From Hwanghaeella grinnelliae (GTDB lineage: Bacteria; Pseudomonadota; Alphaproteobacteria; UBA8366; Aestuariispiraceae), in contig NZ_SADE01000003.1 of NCBI RefSeq assembly GCF_004005845.1, positions 62,001 through 126,000 on the forward strand: a stretch of 64,000 nt of DNA, in the 5' to 3' direction. This document shows, in pieces, positions 27,418 to 36,700 of the stretch. The notes below the pieces were generated by a model. It was not told the DNA's origin and searched no databases. It worked only from the letters and a program-made list of their open reading frames with translations. Position numbers and translations under genes: made by a program. Each line of letters starts with the position of its first letter. Positions within the stretch are counted from its first letter, which is position 1.

Positions 27418-27507
27418 AACTCTATCCTCTCTACTCAACCCCCATGCCGGGTTACGGCACTCTCATTGGGGGATGTACTCTGCACTTCTCTCTCGCCGGA
27501 CTAGGGA

Positions 27508-27522
27508 GCAAGGGGCGTGCCA
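27508..27522 (-). promoter_or_regulatory. Sigma-54 (-24/-12) promoter of flgF-flgG-flgA-flgH
   Basis: On the minus strand TGGCAC-GCCCC-TTGC followed by T matches TGGCAC-N5-TTGC exactly. The -12 element is about 91 nt before the flgF ATG. This is the second perfect match in the window in front of a flagellar rod operon, which supports both. Confidence 0.83.
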
Positions 27523-27630
27523 AAAGCAAAAAGGTCAGGGTTTTTGCGGCTTTCATGAAAAAGCTACCCGCACGGCAACCCTTTGCGGCATTGGATCCGG
27601 CAGGCAATCGGCGCTGCGTTTGGATGGAAC

Positions 27631-27647
27631 CGGGCACAAATTGCCCG
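27631..27647. promoter_or_regulatory. 17-bp dyad, candidate activator site
   Basis: CGGGCA-CAAAT-TGCCCG is a perfect inverted repeat, 109 bp upstream of the -24 box of the flgF promoter. That is the usual distance for an enhancer-binding activator of sigma-54. It is a candidate FlbD-type site; no consensus match is claimed. Confidence 0.35.
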
Positions 27648-27973
27648 CACGGCCTGTCAAATATCCCGGCTTGTGGGGGTTTCGGGTCAAGTCAGGTAAA
27701 TCCAGCCCAGCCGCCTACGGTATTACAGGGTGATCTCTTTACATGGCCTGATAATTATTTGCCTTGATTGTAGATTTGCACGATTTCCTTTAGTCTTACT
27801 GGGTAAATCATGGTGGGGTGCAAATTGCCGAGCGGTCGGCATACGACAGGTGGACGGGATGTATTCTTGCCGCGTGTGATTGTGCATCCACTTTTTCCAG
27901 CCGCGGTCATGGTTGCGCCCATGACAGGTTCGGCGTTCAGGTTTTGGCGAATATCGGGCGGAAATTTTAGGCC

Positions 27974-28501
27974 ATGAGCGAAGAAGTCGAAGACGGCGAA
28001 GGCGAAGAGGGCGGCAAAAAGAAGGTCGGCGGAAAGAAGCTGGTCCTTTTCATCGTACTGCCGATTCTGATCCTGGTGGGCGCCGGCGCCGGACTGTATT
28101 TCAGCGGCATGCTGGATTCACTGCTCGGTGGCGAGGAACAGCACGAAGGCGAAGAACACGGCGAGGAGCATGTGGAAGAACCGGCGGTCGCGACACCGGG
28201 TTTCTATCTGGAAGTGCCGGAAATGCTGGTATCTCTGCGCTCTTCGGGACGAAAGCAGCAAATCCTGAAACTGCGGATCAGCCTCGAACTGGCCGGCCCT
28301 GAAGACCAGGCCGCGATTGAGGCATTCATGCCCAAAATCGTCGACAATTTCCAAGTTTTCCTCCGTGAATTGCGAGTCGAGGAATTGGAAGGCAGCCAAG
28401 GCCTATACCGGATAAAGGAAGAGATGCTGGCGCGCGTGAATCAGGCCGCCCATCCTGTTAAGATCAAGGATGTTCTTATCGGCGACATGCTGATTCAATA
28501 A
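27974..28501 (+). CDS. fliL: Flagellar basal-body-associated protein FliL
   Basis: FliL is a single-pass membrane protein that rings the stator units. The 175 residues have an acidic and Lys-rich cytoplasmic start, a membrane helix (about 22-44), an acidic/His linker and the periplasmic FliL domain with FYLEVPEMLVSLRSSGRKQQ, LKLRISLEL and VFLRELRVEELEGSQGLYRI. It is followed by fliM after about 100 bp, the common fliL-fliM order. Confidence 0.92.
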   Translation: MSEEVEDGEGEEGGKKKVGGKKLVLFIVLPILILVGAGAGLYFSGMLDSLLGGEEQHEGEEHGEEHVEEPAVATPGFYLEVPEMLVSLRSSGRKQQILKLRISLELAGPEDQAAIEAFMPKIVDNFQVFLRELRVEELEGSQGLYRIKEEMLARVNQAAHPVKIKDVLIGDMLIQ

Positions 28502-28603
28502 GGCCGCAATGCGAGCAACACGCGCCAAAGTCTTGAATTGGCCCGTTTGTTGCGGGGAATCCGGTACACTGGACCGGAATGATTTGAACCGAGTGGTTTG
28601 AAG

Positions 28604-29692
28604 ATGAGTGACGAAGAAGATATCGCCCGCGACATGGAAGCCCCAGCCGAGGACGGCGAAGATGGCGAGGATGATGCGCTTGCCGAAGAATGGGCGGCGA
28701 TGGCCGACGACGATGACGATATGGGCGGCGGCGGCTCAGCGCGTGTTCTAAACCAAGACGAAATCGACAGTCTTCTGGGATTCCAGGAAGGTGACGACGA
28801 CGGCGCGCAATCCGGTATCGAGGCAATCATCGATAGCGGCATGGTGTCCTACGAACGCCTGCCGATGCTCGAAATCGTGTATGACCGTCTGGTCCGCATG
28901 ATGTCGACCAGCCTGCGCAACTTCACCTCGGACAACGTAGAAGTCAGCCTGGACAACATCACCTCGATCCGGTTCGGCGACTACCTCAACTCCATTCCGC
29001 TTCCGGCCATGTTGACCGTCTTCAAGGCGGAGGAATGGGACAATTATGGCCTGATCACTGTCGATAGCTCGCTGATCTATTCCATCGTCGACGTGCTGCT
29101 CGGCGGACGCCGTGGAACGGCGGCAATGCGGATTGAAGGCCGGCCCTACACCACGATCGAACGCAATCTGGTAGAGCGGATGATCAATGTCGTTCTGGCG
29201 GATCTCTCCGCCGCGTTCGACCCGCTCTCTTCCGTCACCATGCGGTTCGACCGCCTAGAGACGAACCCCCGTTTCGCGACCATTGCACGGCCCGCGAACG
29301 CCGCAATCCTGGCCCGTTTGCGGATCGACATGGAAGACCGTGGCGGCAGGCTTGAATTGATGCTTCCCTATGCGACTCTGGAGCCGGTGCGCGAGTTGCT
29401 GCTGCAGATGTTCATGGGCGAAAAGTTCGGCCGTGACTCGATTTGGGAAAACCACTTGGCGACGGAACTTTGGTTCACCGACGTGCCGATTGAGGTTGTT
29501 CTCGACGAAATGCAGTCCACTTTGGGCCATGTCCTGGAGTGGGAAAGAGGCACTTTCCTGCCGCTTTCAGCCACGCCGCGGTCGGAAGTGACGCTGCGTT
29601 GCGGCGCTATACCGATGTTCACCGGGCATATGGGGCAAAAATCGGGTAACATAGCGGTCAAGATTGAAGGAAAGGCGGAGGCCGATTCATGA
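28604..29692 (+). CDS. fliM: Flagellar motor switch protein FliM
   Basis: FliM is the C-ring middle subunit that binds phospho-CheY. An unusually acidic N-terminal region (about residues 1-45) precedes NQDEIDSLLGFQ, the family's EIDxLL motif. The FliM core follows (MLEIVYDRLVRMMSTSLRNF, then FGDYLNSIPLPAM), then a SpoA domain ending in TGHMGQKSGNIAVKIEG. In most FliM proteins the DQ-EIDALL CheY-binding motif is at the very start; here about 45 acidic residues precede it. I chose the ATG at 28604 over the TTG at 28598. Confidence 0.93.
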   Translation: MSDEEDIARDMEAPAEDGEDGEDDALAEEWAAMADDDDDMGGGGSARVLNQDEIDSLLGFQEGDDDGAQSGIEAIIDSGMVSYERLPMLEIVYDRLVRMMSTSLRNFTSDNVEVSLDNITSIRFGDYLNSIPLPAMLTVFKAEEWDNYGLITVDSSLIYSIVDVLLGGRRGTAAMRIEGRPYTTIERNLVERMINVVLADLSAAFDPLSSVTMRFDRLETNPRFATIARPANAAILARLRIDMEDRGGRLELMLPYATLEPVRELLLQMFMGEKFGRDSIWENHLATELWFTDVPIEVVLDEMQSTLGHVLEWERGTFLPLSATPRSEVTLRCGAIPMFTGHMGQKSGNIAVKIEGKAEADS

Positions 29693-30291
29693 TCCTACCC
29701 GAACTGTCGCTGGTCCTGGACATATTGATTGCGTGTCTGCTGGTGGCGGTAATCGTCTATGCCCTGCGCTTGAACAAAAGCCTGTCCGTGCTTCAGCAAA
29801 GCAAAAGCGAGCTGGAGAAGATGCTGAAAAGCTTCGGCGACTCTACCGAGAAGGCCGAACAGGCGATCCAACGGGTCAAAGAGGCATCGACGCAGAACCG
29901 CGATTCCCTGAACAAATTGTTGAGCGAAGCGGAAACCTTGCGCGAAGATTTGGCGTATATGATTGAACGCGGCAATAGCCTGGCCGACAAGTTGGAAGGC
30001 GGTATTGCGCAGCATCGGCCTGGAACCGAACGGGACGGATCCGCTGTCGGCGAACAGGATGGTGACATCGAAACCGCCATGCGTGCGGCCCGCCAGGCCG
30101 CATCCGCACCAGGTAAGGAGTCGCGGAAGGCATTAGCGGTGAAGCCCGAAGACCGGGCGCGCGGCGGCACCGCAAAGTCGACCCTGCCGGCTACAACCGG
30201 GGCCGAAGGCGGCACGGAACAAGGCAAGGACAATACCGGCAAGGCAAAGTCAAAATCCGCGTTGTTGCGGGCGTTGCAAGGAATGCGGTAG
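29689..30291 (+). CDS. DUF6468-type flagellar-cluster membrane protein
   Basis: A 200-residue protein starting within the fliM stop (ATGA). It has one N-terminal membrane helix (about 8-26), then a coiled coil (about 30-110) with SKSELEKMLKSFGDSTEKAE, ETLREDLAYMIERGNSLADK and a long low-complexity tail rich in Ala, Lys and Gly. This pattern matches the DUF6468 proteins found beside fliM in alphaproteobacteria. Function is not established. The location suggests an inner-membrane factor for the motor or C ring; that is inference. Confidence 0.75.
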   Translation: MILPELSLVLDILIACLLVAVIVYALRLNKSLSVLQQSKSELEKMLKSFGDSTEKAEQAIQRVKEASTQNRDSLNKLLSEAETLREDLAYMIERGNSLADKLEGGIAQHRPGTERDGSAVGEQDGDIETAMRAARQAASAPGKESRKALAVKPEDRARGGTAKSTLPATTGAEGGTEQGKDNTGKAKSKSALLRALQGMR

Positions 30292-30336
30292 CGACCCCAT
30301 ATATAGAGGGGATCGCAATGCGCAGAGCATGGGACA

Positions 30337-31029
30337 ATGAGATTAGGTTTTAGAATCCTGCCGGTAACGATTTTCGTGGCGGCAATTATGCTCACGGTGA
30401 AGGTCGGGACCATTTGGCAGGCAGTCAGCGAAGGGCGCCCCTTGGCCGGCGCACCGGTCGAGGCGCAGAAAGCGCTTGCCCAAAACGAGAGTGAGACACC
30501 GCCGTCGGAAAACGGGACCAGCGGCTTCGATACGTTCAACGACGAACTGCCGGAAGGCTCTGTTGCCGCCGAAACGACGGAAGAAGACGACAAACTGGCC
30601 GATCTCACGTCCTTGTCGCCCGGCGAGATACGCCTGCTGTACGATCTGTCCAACCGACGCGACGATATTGCAGTCAAAGAACGCGAGATCTCTGAGCGCG
30701 AGGCCCTTCTGAGGGCGGCTGAAGAGCAATTGCTGGTCAAACAGCAGCAATTGGAGCGAATCCGCGAGGAAATCCGTGGCCTGGTCCAAGAATACGATCA
30801 GGAGCAGGACGCCGACCAGGAGCGACTGCGCAACATCTACTCGGCCATGAAACCAAAATCAGCCGCTGCGATCTTCAATGAATTGGAGTTGGAGACACTT
30901 GTCGGTGTCCTGCGCGGGATGAGCGCACGGAAGGTTGCGCCGATCATCGCGGCCATGACCCCGGACCGCGCCCGAATCCTCACGCGCGAATTGGCGGAAA
31001 GAACCGACCTGCCGCAACTACCGAATTGA
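30337..31029 (+). CDS. MotE-like protein (MgtE-N-like C-terminal domain)
   Basis: A 230-residue protein with an N-terminal membrane or signal segment (about 4-27), an acidic linker, a coiled coil (about 105-170) and a C-terminal helical domain with MKPKSAAAIFNELELETLVG and MSARKVAPIIAAMTPDRARI. This matches MotE-type proteins whose C-domain resembles the MgtE N-terminal domain. In rhizobia MotE is a periplasmic chaperone for the motor protein MotC; no motC is recognisable here. It follows DUF6468 by 45 bp on the same strand. Confidence 0.78.
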   Translation: MRLGFRILPVTIFVAAIMLTVKVGTIWQAVSEGRPLAGAPVEAQKALAQNESETPPSENGTSGFDTFNDELPEGSVAAETTEEDDKLADLTSLSPGEIRLLYDLSNRRDDIAVKEREISEREALLRAAEEQLLVKQQQLERIREEIRGLVQEYDQEQDADQERLRNIYSAMKPKSAAAIFNELELETLVGVLRGMSARKVAPIIAAMTPDRARILTRELAERTDLPQLPN

Positions 31030-31091
31030 CAATAATAGCTCTCGAATCCGGTTAAAGTGGAAATAGTTAGGCCAAATGGGCCAATCAGGAA

Positions 31092-31120
31092 TTGACCCAT
31101 CATTTAGAGAGTCTTAACTA
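31092..31120 (+). promoter_or_regulatory. Candidate sigma-70 promoter before cheY
   Basis: TTGACC (31092-31097) and TAACTA (31115-31120) are 17 nt apart. Initiation near 31128 would give a 5' UTR of about 160 nt for the CheY-like gene at 31290. The match is moderate, but the spacing is ideal. Confidence 0.35.
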
Positions 31121-31289
31121 AATCCTGCGATAGTCTGGGGAGGAACACGGGGCTGGGCTCGCATTTTGTTCTGAATGGTATAGGGATCCCGGCACAGTAA
31201 GCGTAGAAAATGTCCACTTCCGAGACACGGCTGTGGGTTTTCGTCTAAGCTTATGGAACAAACGGGACACGAACGGACGGAGTGATTGC

Positions 31290-31676
31290 ATGGCTGTCGA
31301 TCTGAACATGCAGGTCTTGATTGTCGATGACTACAAGACGATGCTGAGGATTATTCGAAATCTCCTCAAACAGCTTGGCTTCAACAACGTCGATGAAGCG
31401 ATGGACGGAAGTGAAGCGCTGCAGAAATTGCGCGCGAAAGACTATGGATTGGTCATTTCCGACTGGAACATGGAGCCGATGACGGGCATCCAGTTGCTGC
31501 GTGAAGTCCGGGCGGACAAACGGATGCAAGATCTGCCGTTCATCATGATCACCGCGGAAAGCAAGACGGAAAACGTCATCGCTGCGAAGCAGGCCGGTGT
31601 AAGCAACTACATCGTGAAGCCCTTCAACGCCGCGACCTTGAAGCAAAAACTGACCAGCGTGCTCGGTCCGTTCTAA
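31290..31676 (+). CDS. cheY: CheY-like single-domain response regulator
   Basis: A 128-residue receiver domain that would bind the motor switch when phosphorylated. The acidic pair is in LIVDDYKTM, the phospho-acceptor Asp in [13 protein letters not shown], the Thr in IMITAES and the Lys in YIVKPF; all are present. I chose the ATG at 31290 ([10 protein letters not shown]) because GGAG precedes it, although the frame opens at 31233. Its location 260 bp after motE and beside motor genes supports a chemotaxis role. Confidence 0.9.
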   Translation: MAVDLNMQVLIVDDYKTMLRIIRNLLKQLGFNNVDEAMDGSEALQKLRAKDYGLVISDWNMEPMTGIQLLREVRADKRMQDLPFIMITAESKTENVIAAKQAGVSNYIVKPFNAATLKQKLTSVLGPF

Positions 31677-32025
31677 TTAACATTGCCACTGTGCAGCGGG
31701 CTCGCGGGCATTTCCTACGCCTGTGGTCCGCGCTGATTCATCATCGATACATCCACGATGAGTTTCGGCGGCCACAGCCCGGCAAAGGTTGATGCGGGAT
31801 TACGCCGGGCAGACACCGAACAGAATCCGGGCAGCTTGGATAGGCTGTGGATTTTGACCCGGAATCAACGCTAGAATCAGTCCGTTAGACGGCGCGTAAC
31901 CGCCATGCGGCAGGCGCGCCGGAAAATCCGTGCCGGACACAAGCTTTCGAAGAGCTTCCGGCGGCGGACTTTTTGCATTGCCGAACCGGTGTAGTTCGAA
32001 ACCGGCCCGGAACGAGGCGGAACGC
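31677..32025. other. Intergenic region between cheY and the first MotB-like gene
   Basis: About 350 bp. The reading frame of the next gene stays open back to a GTG at 31930, so 31930-32025 may be coding, though its composition is unremarkable. I see no clear terminator or promoter. Confidence 0.4.
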
Positions 32026-33009
32026 GTGGCACAGCAAGACCAGTACATTGATGAGCAACGGCCGGTACCCGATACCGGACCGATCATGTTTCTGAGCTTG
32101 TTTCTTCTGCTTCTGGCCTTCTTCATCCTGCTGACGGCGATATCCACGTTGGAAGAAACCAAGTCGCGGCGCGTGTTGACCTCGGTCGCGGCCACCTTCA
32201 AGTCGCGGATCATCCCGGATAACACCGCCCAAATCCTGATTTCAACCATCGGTCCGGTGCCTGAACCCGAAGAGGTCATCGACGATGTCGAGCGCCTTTG
32301 GATCACGGCCATCCCGATCGCCCGTGTCGAATCCCTCACCCGTGGCAGAACCCTGCAATTGACCATTCCCGCGACGGAGATATTCGTCGGCGGAGAAGCG
32401 ACCTTGCGGGCAGATCGCAAGGACCTGCTGCGCGCCACGGGATACGCCTTGGCCGCACGCCTGGAAGGATTTACCGCCCAACTGCGTTTCACCATCCCCG
32501 TCGACGGCCTTGAAGCGGTCACCCCGGCAACCGCGGCCGACATTGGTCGCTTGGAGGAGGAACGGGTCGGCGCGGTGATATTGAACCCCGACGATACCTC
32601 GGAACCGACGGCGGATCCGACGACGGACGAGACCTCGCCAAACCGAAATATGCTTCCCTTCGCCCGCGCCACTGCCTTTGCACGGGCCCTGGTCGATGCC
32701 GGTGCCCCGCCCGACGGGATCGCCGTTGGCGTTGCCGAACGGCGCAGTTCGCGCATCCGTTTGCGCTTCGACATCATTGAAAACGGCCGGGCAAACATTT
32801 CCTTCGCCGAAGACGGCAATGCCGCCGAGCCTAGAAGCCAGCTGTTGCCGCCGGCGGACACGGAACTCATTGAGCCGGTCGGCGGCGCCGAGCAGCAGCA
32901 ACCCGAAGCCGCGGAATCGGGCACAACCGAAACAGACGCGCCACCCGAAGCCGTGTTACGGGATGCCTTGGAAGGCGCACCGGTTCTATTTGAAGGAACC
33001 GCCCAATGA
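32026..33009 (+). CDS. MotB-like membrane protein lacking the ion-binding Asp
   Basis: About 327 residues with one N-terminal membrane helix (about 19-40) of MotB-like character (FLSLFLLLLAFFILLTAIS) and a long periplasmic region. Aligned with the next gene's helix, the essential MotB Asp position is Ser24. The periplasmic C-domain has a degenerate OmpA-like stretch (ARATAFARALVDAGAPPDG) but no GHTD or NWDLSLARA motif. It overlaps the next MotB gene by 4 nt. I chose the GTG at 32026 because GAGGCGG lies upstream; the frame extends to 31930. It is probably a MotB paralogue that cannot carry ions. Confidence 0.72.
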   Translation: MAQQDQYIDEQRPVPDTGPIMFLSLFLLLLAFFILLTAISTLEETKSRRVLTSVAATFKSRIIPDNTAQILISTIGPVPEPEEVIDDVERLWITAIPIARVESLTRGRTLQLTIPATEIFVGGEATLRADRKDLLRATGYALAARLEGFTAQLRFTIPVDGLEAVTPATAADIGRLEEERVGAVILNPDDTSEPTADPTTDETSPNRNMLPFARATAFARALVDAGAPPDGIAVGVAERRSSRIRLRFDIIENGRANISFAEDGNAAEPRSQLLPPADTELIEPVGGAEQQQPEAAESGTTETDAPPEAVLRDALEGAPVLFEGTAQ

Positions 33010-33722
33010 TCGATCCGGGCTTCAACGCCGAACAGAAAGATACTGTCGAAAAATCACCCGCTTGGCTGGTCAGCATGGGCGACGTCACGGCCCTGATGCT
33101 GACCTTCTTTGTCATGCTGTTCTCGATGTCCTATGTGAAATCGGAGCGATGGGATGAAATCATCAGCCTGTTGAACCGGACTACGGAGCCGTCGGAAATC
33201 CAGAAACCAATTCCGACAAGTGATCGAGCCATCCCCTCGGTGGAGGTTCTCGCGGGGCTGTCGACAGACTATCTGCATCGTATTCTTCAGGAAAAACTGT
33301 CCCGCGACCCGATCTTGGCCAGCGCGCGGATAACGCCCTTGGAAGACCAAGTCGTGATTTCCCTACCCAGCGACGCCTTGTTCGCGTCGGGATCCGACGA
33401 ACTGGGGGAAGAAGCGAAATTGGCCGTTCGGGAATTGGCGGGCGTGCTGTCACAGGTCGGCAATCAGGCGGAGATCGTCGGTCATACGGACCCATTGCCA
33501 CCTGCAGAGGGGTCCTATCCGTCGAATTGGGACCTTTCGCTGGCCCGCGCCTTGCGCGTGGCGAACGCGTTGACCGAAGCCGGCTATAAAGGAAACTTCG
33601 CGGCGATCGGGATGGGCGATTCCCGGTTCAGGCATTTGGACCCAGGCCTGACAGAAGAACGTCGGTATGAATTGGCACGACGGGTCGATGTCGTGCTTCG
33701 TTCGGAAGCCGGGGGGCAATAA
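33006..33722 (+). CDS. motB: Flagellar motor stator protein MotB
   Basis: MotB pairs with MotA as the proton-driven stator and anchors it to peptidoglycan. The 238 residues have a short cytoplasmic start, AWLVSMGDVTALMLTFFVML with the ion-binding Asp26 at the head of the helix, and a C-terminal OmpA-like domain with IVGHTDPLPP, SNWDLSLARALRVANAL and RRVDVVL. All peptidoglycan-binding positions look intact. It is coupled to the preceding MotB-like gene (ATGA). No motA is present in the window, so MotA must be encoded elsewhere. Confidence 0.85.
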   Translation: MIDPGFNAEQKDTVEKSPAWLVSMGDVTALMLTFFVMLFSMSYVKSERWDEIISLLNRTTEPSEIQKPIPTSDRAIPSVEVLAGLSTDYLHRILQEKLSRDPILASARITPLEDQVVISLPSDALFASGSDELGEEAKLAVRELAGVLSQVGNQAEIVGHTDPLPPAEGSYPSNWDLSLARALRVANALTEAGYKGNFAAIGMGDSRFRHLDPGLTEERRYELARRVDVVLRSEAGGQ

Positions 33723-36700
33723 GTGAGCAGGCGCTTCCCCTATTACGCCACGTCATCCAATTTCGCTGTGATAAGCCGAAGGTTTTCCAAAAACCTTCTT
33801 ATGTCCGGTGTGTTTGCGGCCGCTTTGATCGGATCGGCTCTACCTGCCCTTTCCCAAGAGACCATCGGAACGCGGGCAGGCGTCCATCCGAACTTCGGTC
33901 GGATCGTATTCGATTGGCCCCGTCAGGTCGGATACGAGACATCCGTGGCAGGCAATGAACTCGTCATCCGGTTCGACACACCGCTGCAGACCGATTTCAC
34001 GCCCGTTCTGACCAATCTGGGCGATTACGTACAAGGGGCGGTGATTGAACCAGATGGACGAACGGTCCGCCTAACGCTTGCCCGCCCGGTTACCGTAAAC
34101 GGGTTTCGCAGTGGCACCGCCATTGCCATCGACATGCGCACCACGGCAGATACAGAAACCGCCGCGCAAACGGCGACTGCGCCGGATATCTCAGTCCGTG
34201 TCGGCGAACACCCAACCTATACCCGCATCGTTTTCGATTGGACGGAACCTACCGACTATACAGTTTCGAACGAAAACGACTCCATCACGGTCCGCTTCCA
34301 ACGCCCGGCCACTATTGATACGGCCTCCGTCGCAAGCCGCCTGCCCCAAGGATTCGGCCGTCCACGCAGCGGCACCCGCGGCGGAGAGACTGTGTTCATT
34401 CTGCCCATGCCGCAGGGGACTACCGTCCGCGACTTGGTATCGGATTTCAAAGTGGTCATCGACCTGACGCCGGGCGATGGACCGTTGCCCACCGAGGTCG
34501 CTCAGCCAAACGACCTGTTGCCGGAACCCGCCAAAGCCGAGGCACCGGAGGATCAACAAGCATCGCAAACAGCGGAATCGGCAGACGAACCTTCCACCGT
34601 GGAAAACCCCGGTGCGACCACCGAAGTGCCGGCGGACCAGGAAACGACTGCGGCCGAGGCCCCGGCAAATGCAGAGGTTGCCACAGCGGAACAGCAAACC
34701 GGGACATCCCCCGAACCGGTGCCCGATGAAGCACAAGAGGAAACCGCCGAGGCACCGGCGGGACCGGTAAACCTCGCCCCGCCCGCCGATCAAGCGGAGG
34801 CAGTGGCGGAAGAAGAAGCCCGCAAGATACTGGAAGCCGAAGACGCGCGGGCCGCCGAGGAAGCAGCAGCGGAAGCCGCCGCTTCAAACGGCCCTCCACC
34901 CGATGAGACGCAGCAAGCAGCCACGGAAGAGGCAGCGGAACCGGAACTGCAGACCAGGGTAAAAACCCCCGAACCGGCGCAGCAAGGCCCTGTGACCGCT
35001 GAACAATTGGCGACACAGCAGGCGTTGGAAGAAGGAACGATCCAATTCCTGCGTGACGGGTCCGGCCGCCAAGTCACGCCGGACGGACCAGCGCCGGTCA
35101 GTTTCTCCTTCGACTGGCCAGATGAAGTGGGTGCTGCGGTTTACCGGCGCGGCGAAAATATTTGGGTGGTGTTCGACCGACATGCGCAATTGGACCTGAT
35201 CCCTCTGCGTGAACAAGGGGCGCCCTTGCTCGACCGGGTAGAGCAATTGCCGATTTCGGGCGCGACCGTTCTGCGCATGCGCGCCGACCCAAGCGTGAAC
35301 CCGGTGGTAAAACTGGAAGGGTTCACCTGGGTCGTCGACTTCCGCCTGCAACCCTTCCCCCCCCGCGTTCAGGCTGAAATCCGGGCTGAAGCAGACCCGG
35401 ATATCGGGCCGAAGCTTTTGTTCCCAACGGCAAATCCCGGAAGCCTCATCACCGTTCCGGACCCCGATGTTGGCGATACGCTTCTGGTCGCCACCTATCG
35501 CGACCCCGGCGTCGGCGTGAACGGCACGCGGACATATCCCGAATTCAGGGTGCTTTCCTCCGCGCAGGGTGTGGTGGTCGAACCGCAAGGCGACGATGTG
35601 CTGTTCGAGCGCAGTTTCGACGGCTTTACTGTTTCGGGCACCGACGGCCTGCATATTTCCGCCGTTTCCCCGGAAGCGCCTGTCAGCACGGCGCAGAGTT
35701 TCTCGGCCCGTCGGTTGTTCAATTTTCAGGACTGGGTGCGCGGCGGCCCCGGCGACTATCTTGCCGGGGAATACGCATTGCTGACCTCGGTAACTGAAGT
35801 ACCGGAAGAAAAGCGGAACGACGCGCGGCTCGACTTGGTTCGCTTCTACGCGGCGCGGGATCGCGGCGCGGAAGCAACTGGGGTGATGGCTGTCGTCGAG
35901 TCGGAAGAGGAGTCCTATTTCAAGAAAGCCGATGCCCGAGCCCTTCGTGGGGCGGTCCGTGCGCTGAACAACGATCTTGAGGAAGCCCGTACGGATTTGA
36001 GCGATCCGCGCCTGGACGGGTTTGCCGAGGCCGCCCTTTGGCGAGGCGCCGTCTTAGCAAAACTTGGGGATTGGAAACAGGCAGCGGACCAATTCAAGGT
36101 CGCCGATTCCATCCTGCGCGACTATCCCTACCCCTTGAAGGCGAAGCTTGGGCTCCTGCGGGTCGAGACTGCCTTATCGACACGCGATTTGCGCACCGCC
36201 AGCAGCTGGCTCGACGAATTGGATGTGGCCGTTGATGAATTGAGCCGCGGCCAATACGCGGAATTGCGGTTCCATCAGGGCCGCGTGGCGCATGCGAATG
36301 ACGACTTGGACCTTGCGAAAGACTTTTGGAACGAATTGATAGAAGGCGACGATCTGAAATACGCCGCCCGCGCCGAATATCTGATGATCAATGTGGAACA
36401 GCGCCAGGGCGACATCACCGACGACGAGGTGATCGATCGGTTGGAACGGCTGCGGTTCAAGTGGCGCGGTGACGGTTTCGAGTTCAACGTGCTGCGCCGC
36501 CTGGGTCAGGTCTATATCGACAAGGGCGATTATTTCAACGGGTTGAATACCTGGCGCCTCGCGGTGACCTATTTCGCCGAAGATCCGGCGGCCAAGGAAC
36601 TGGCCCAGGATATGACCGACCTGTTCCGCCGTCTCTATATCGACGGCGAAGCGGACAAGATGCCGCCACTGCGCGCCTTGGCATTGTATGACGAGTTCAG

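Larger units (their letters stand above)
27418..27973. other. Divergent control region between flgF and fliL
   Basis: 556 bp without a convincing gene. It holds the flgF sigma-54 promoter (27508-27522) and a 17-bp dyad (27631-27647). The direct repeat CCCGCACGGC occurs at 27567-27576 and 27644-27653, and CAAATTGCC occurs twice. No clear promoter was found for fliL, although a TGGC/TTGC-like stretch at about 27743 has the wrong spacing. Confidence 0.5.

Noticed and set aside
27632-27644. GGGCAC-AAA-TTGC as a possible sigma-54 promoter for fliL.
   Set aside because: The spacer is 3 instead of 5 nt; the real feature there is the perfect dyad.
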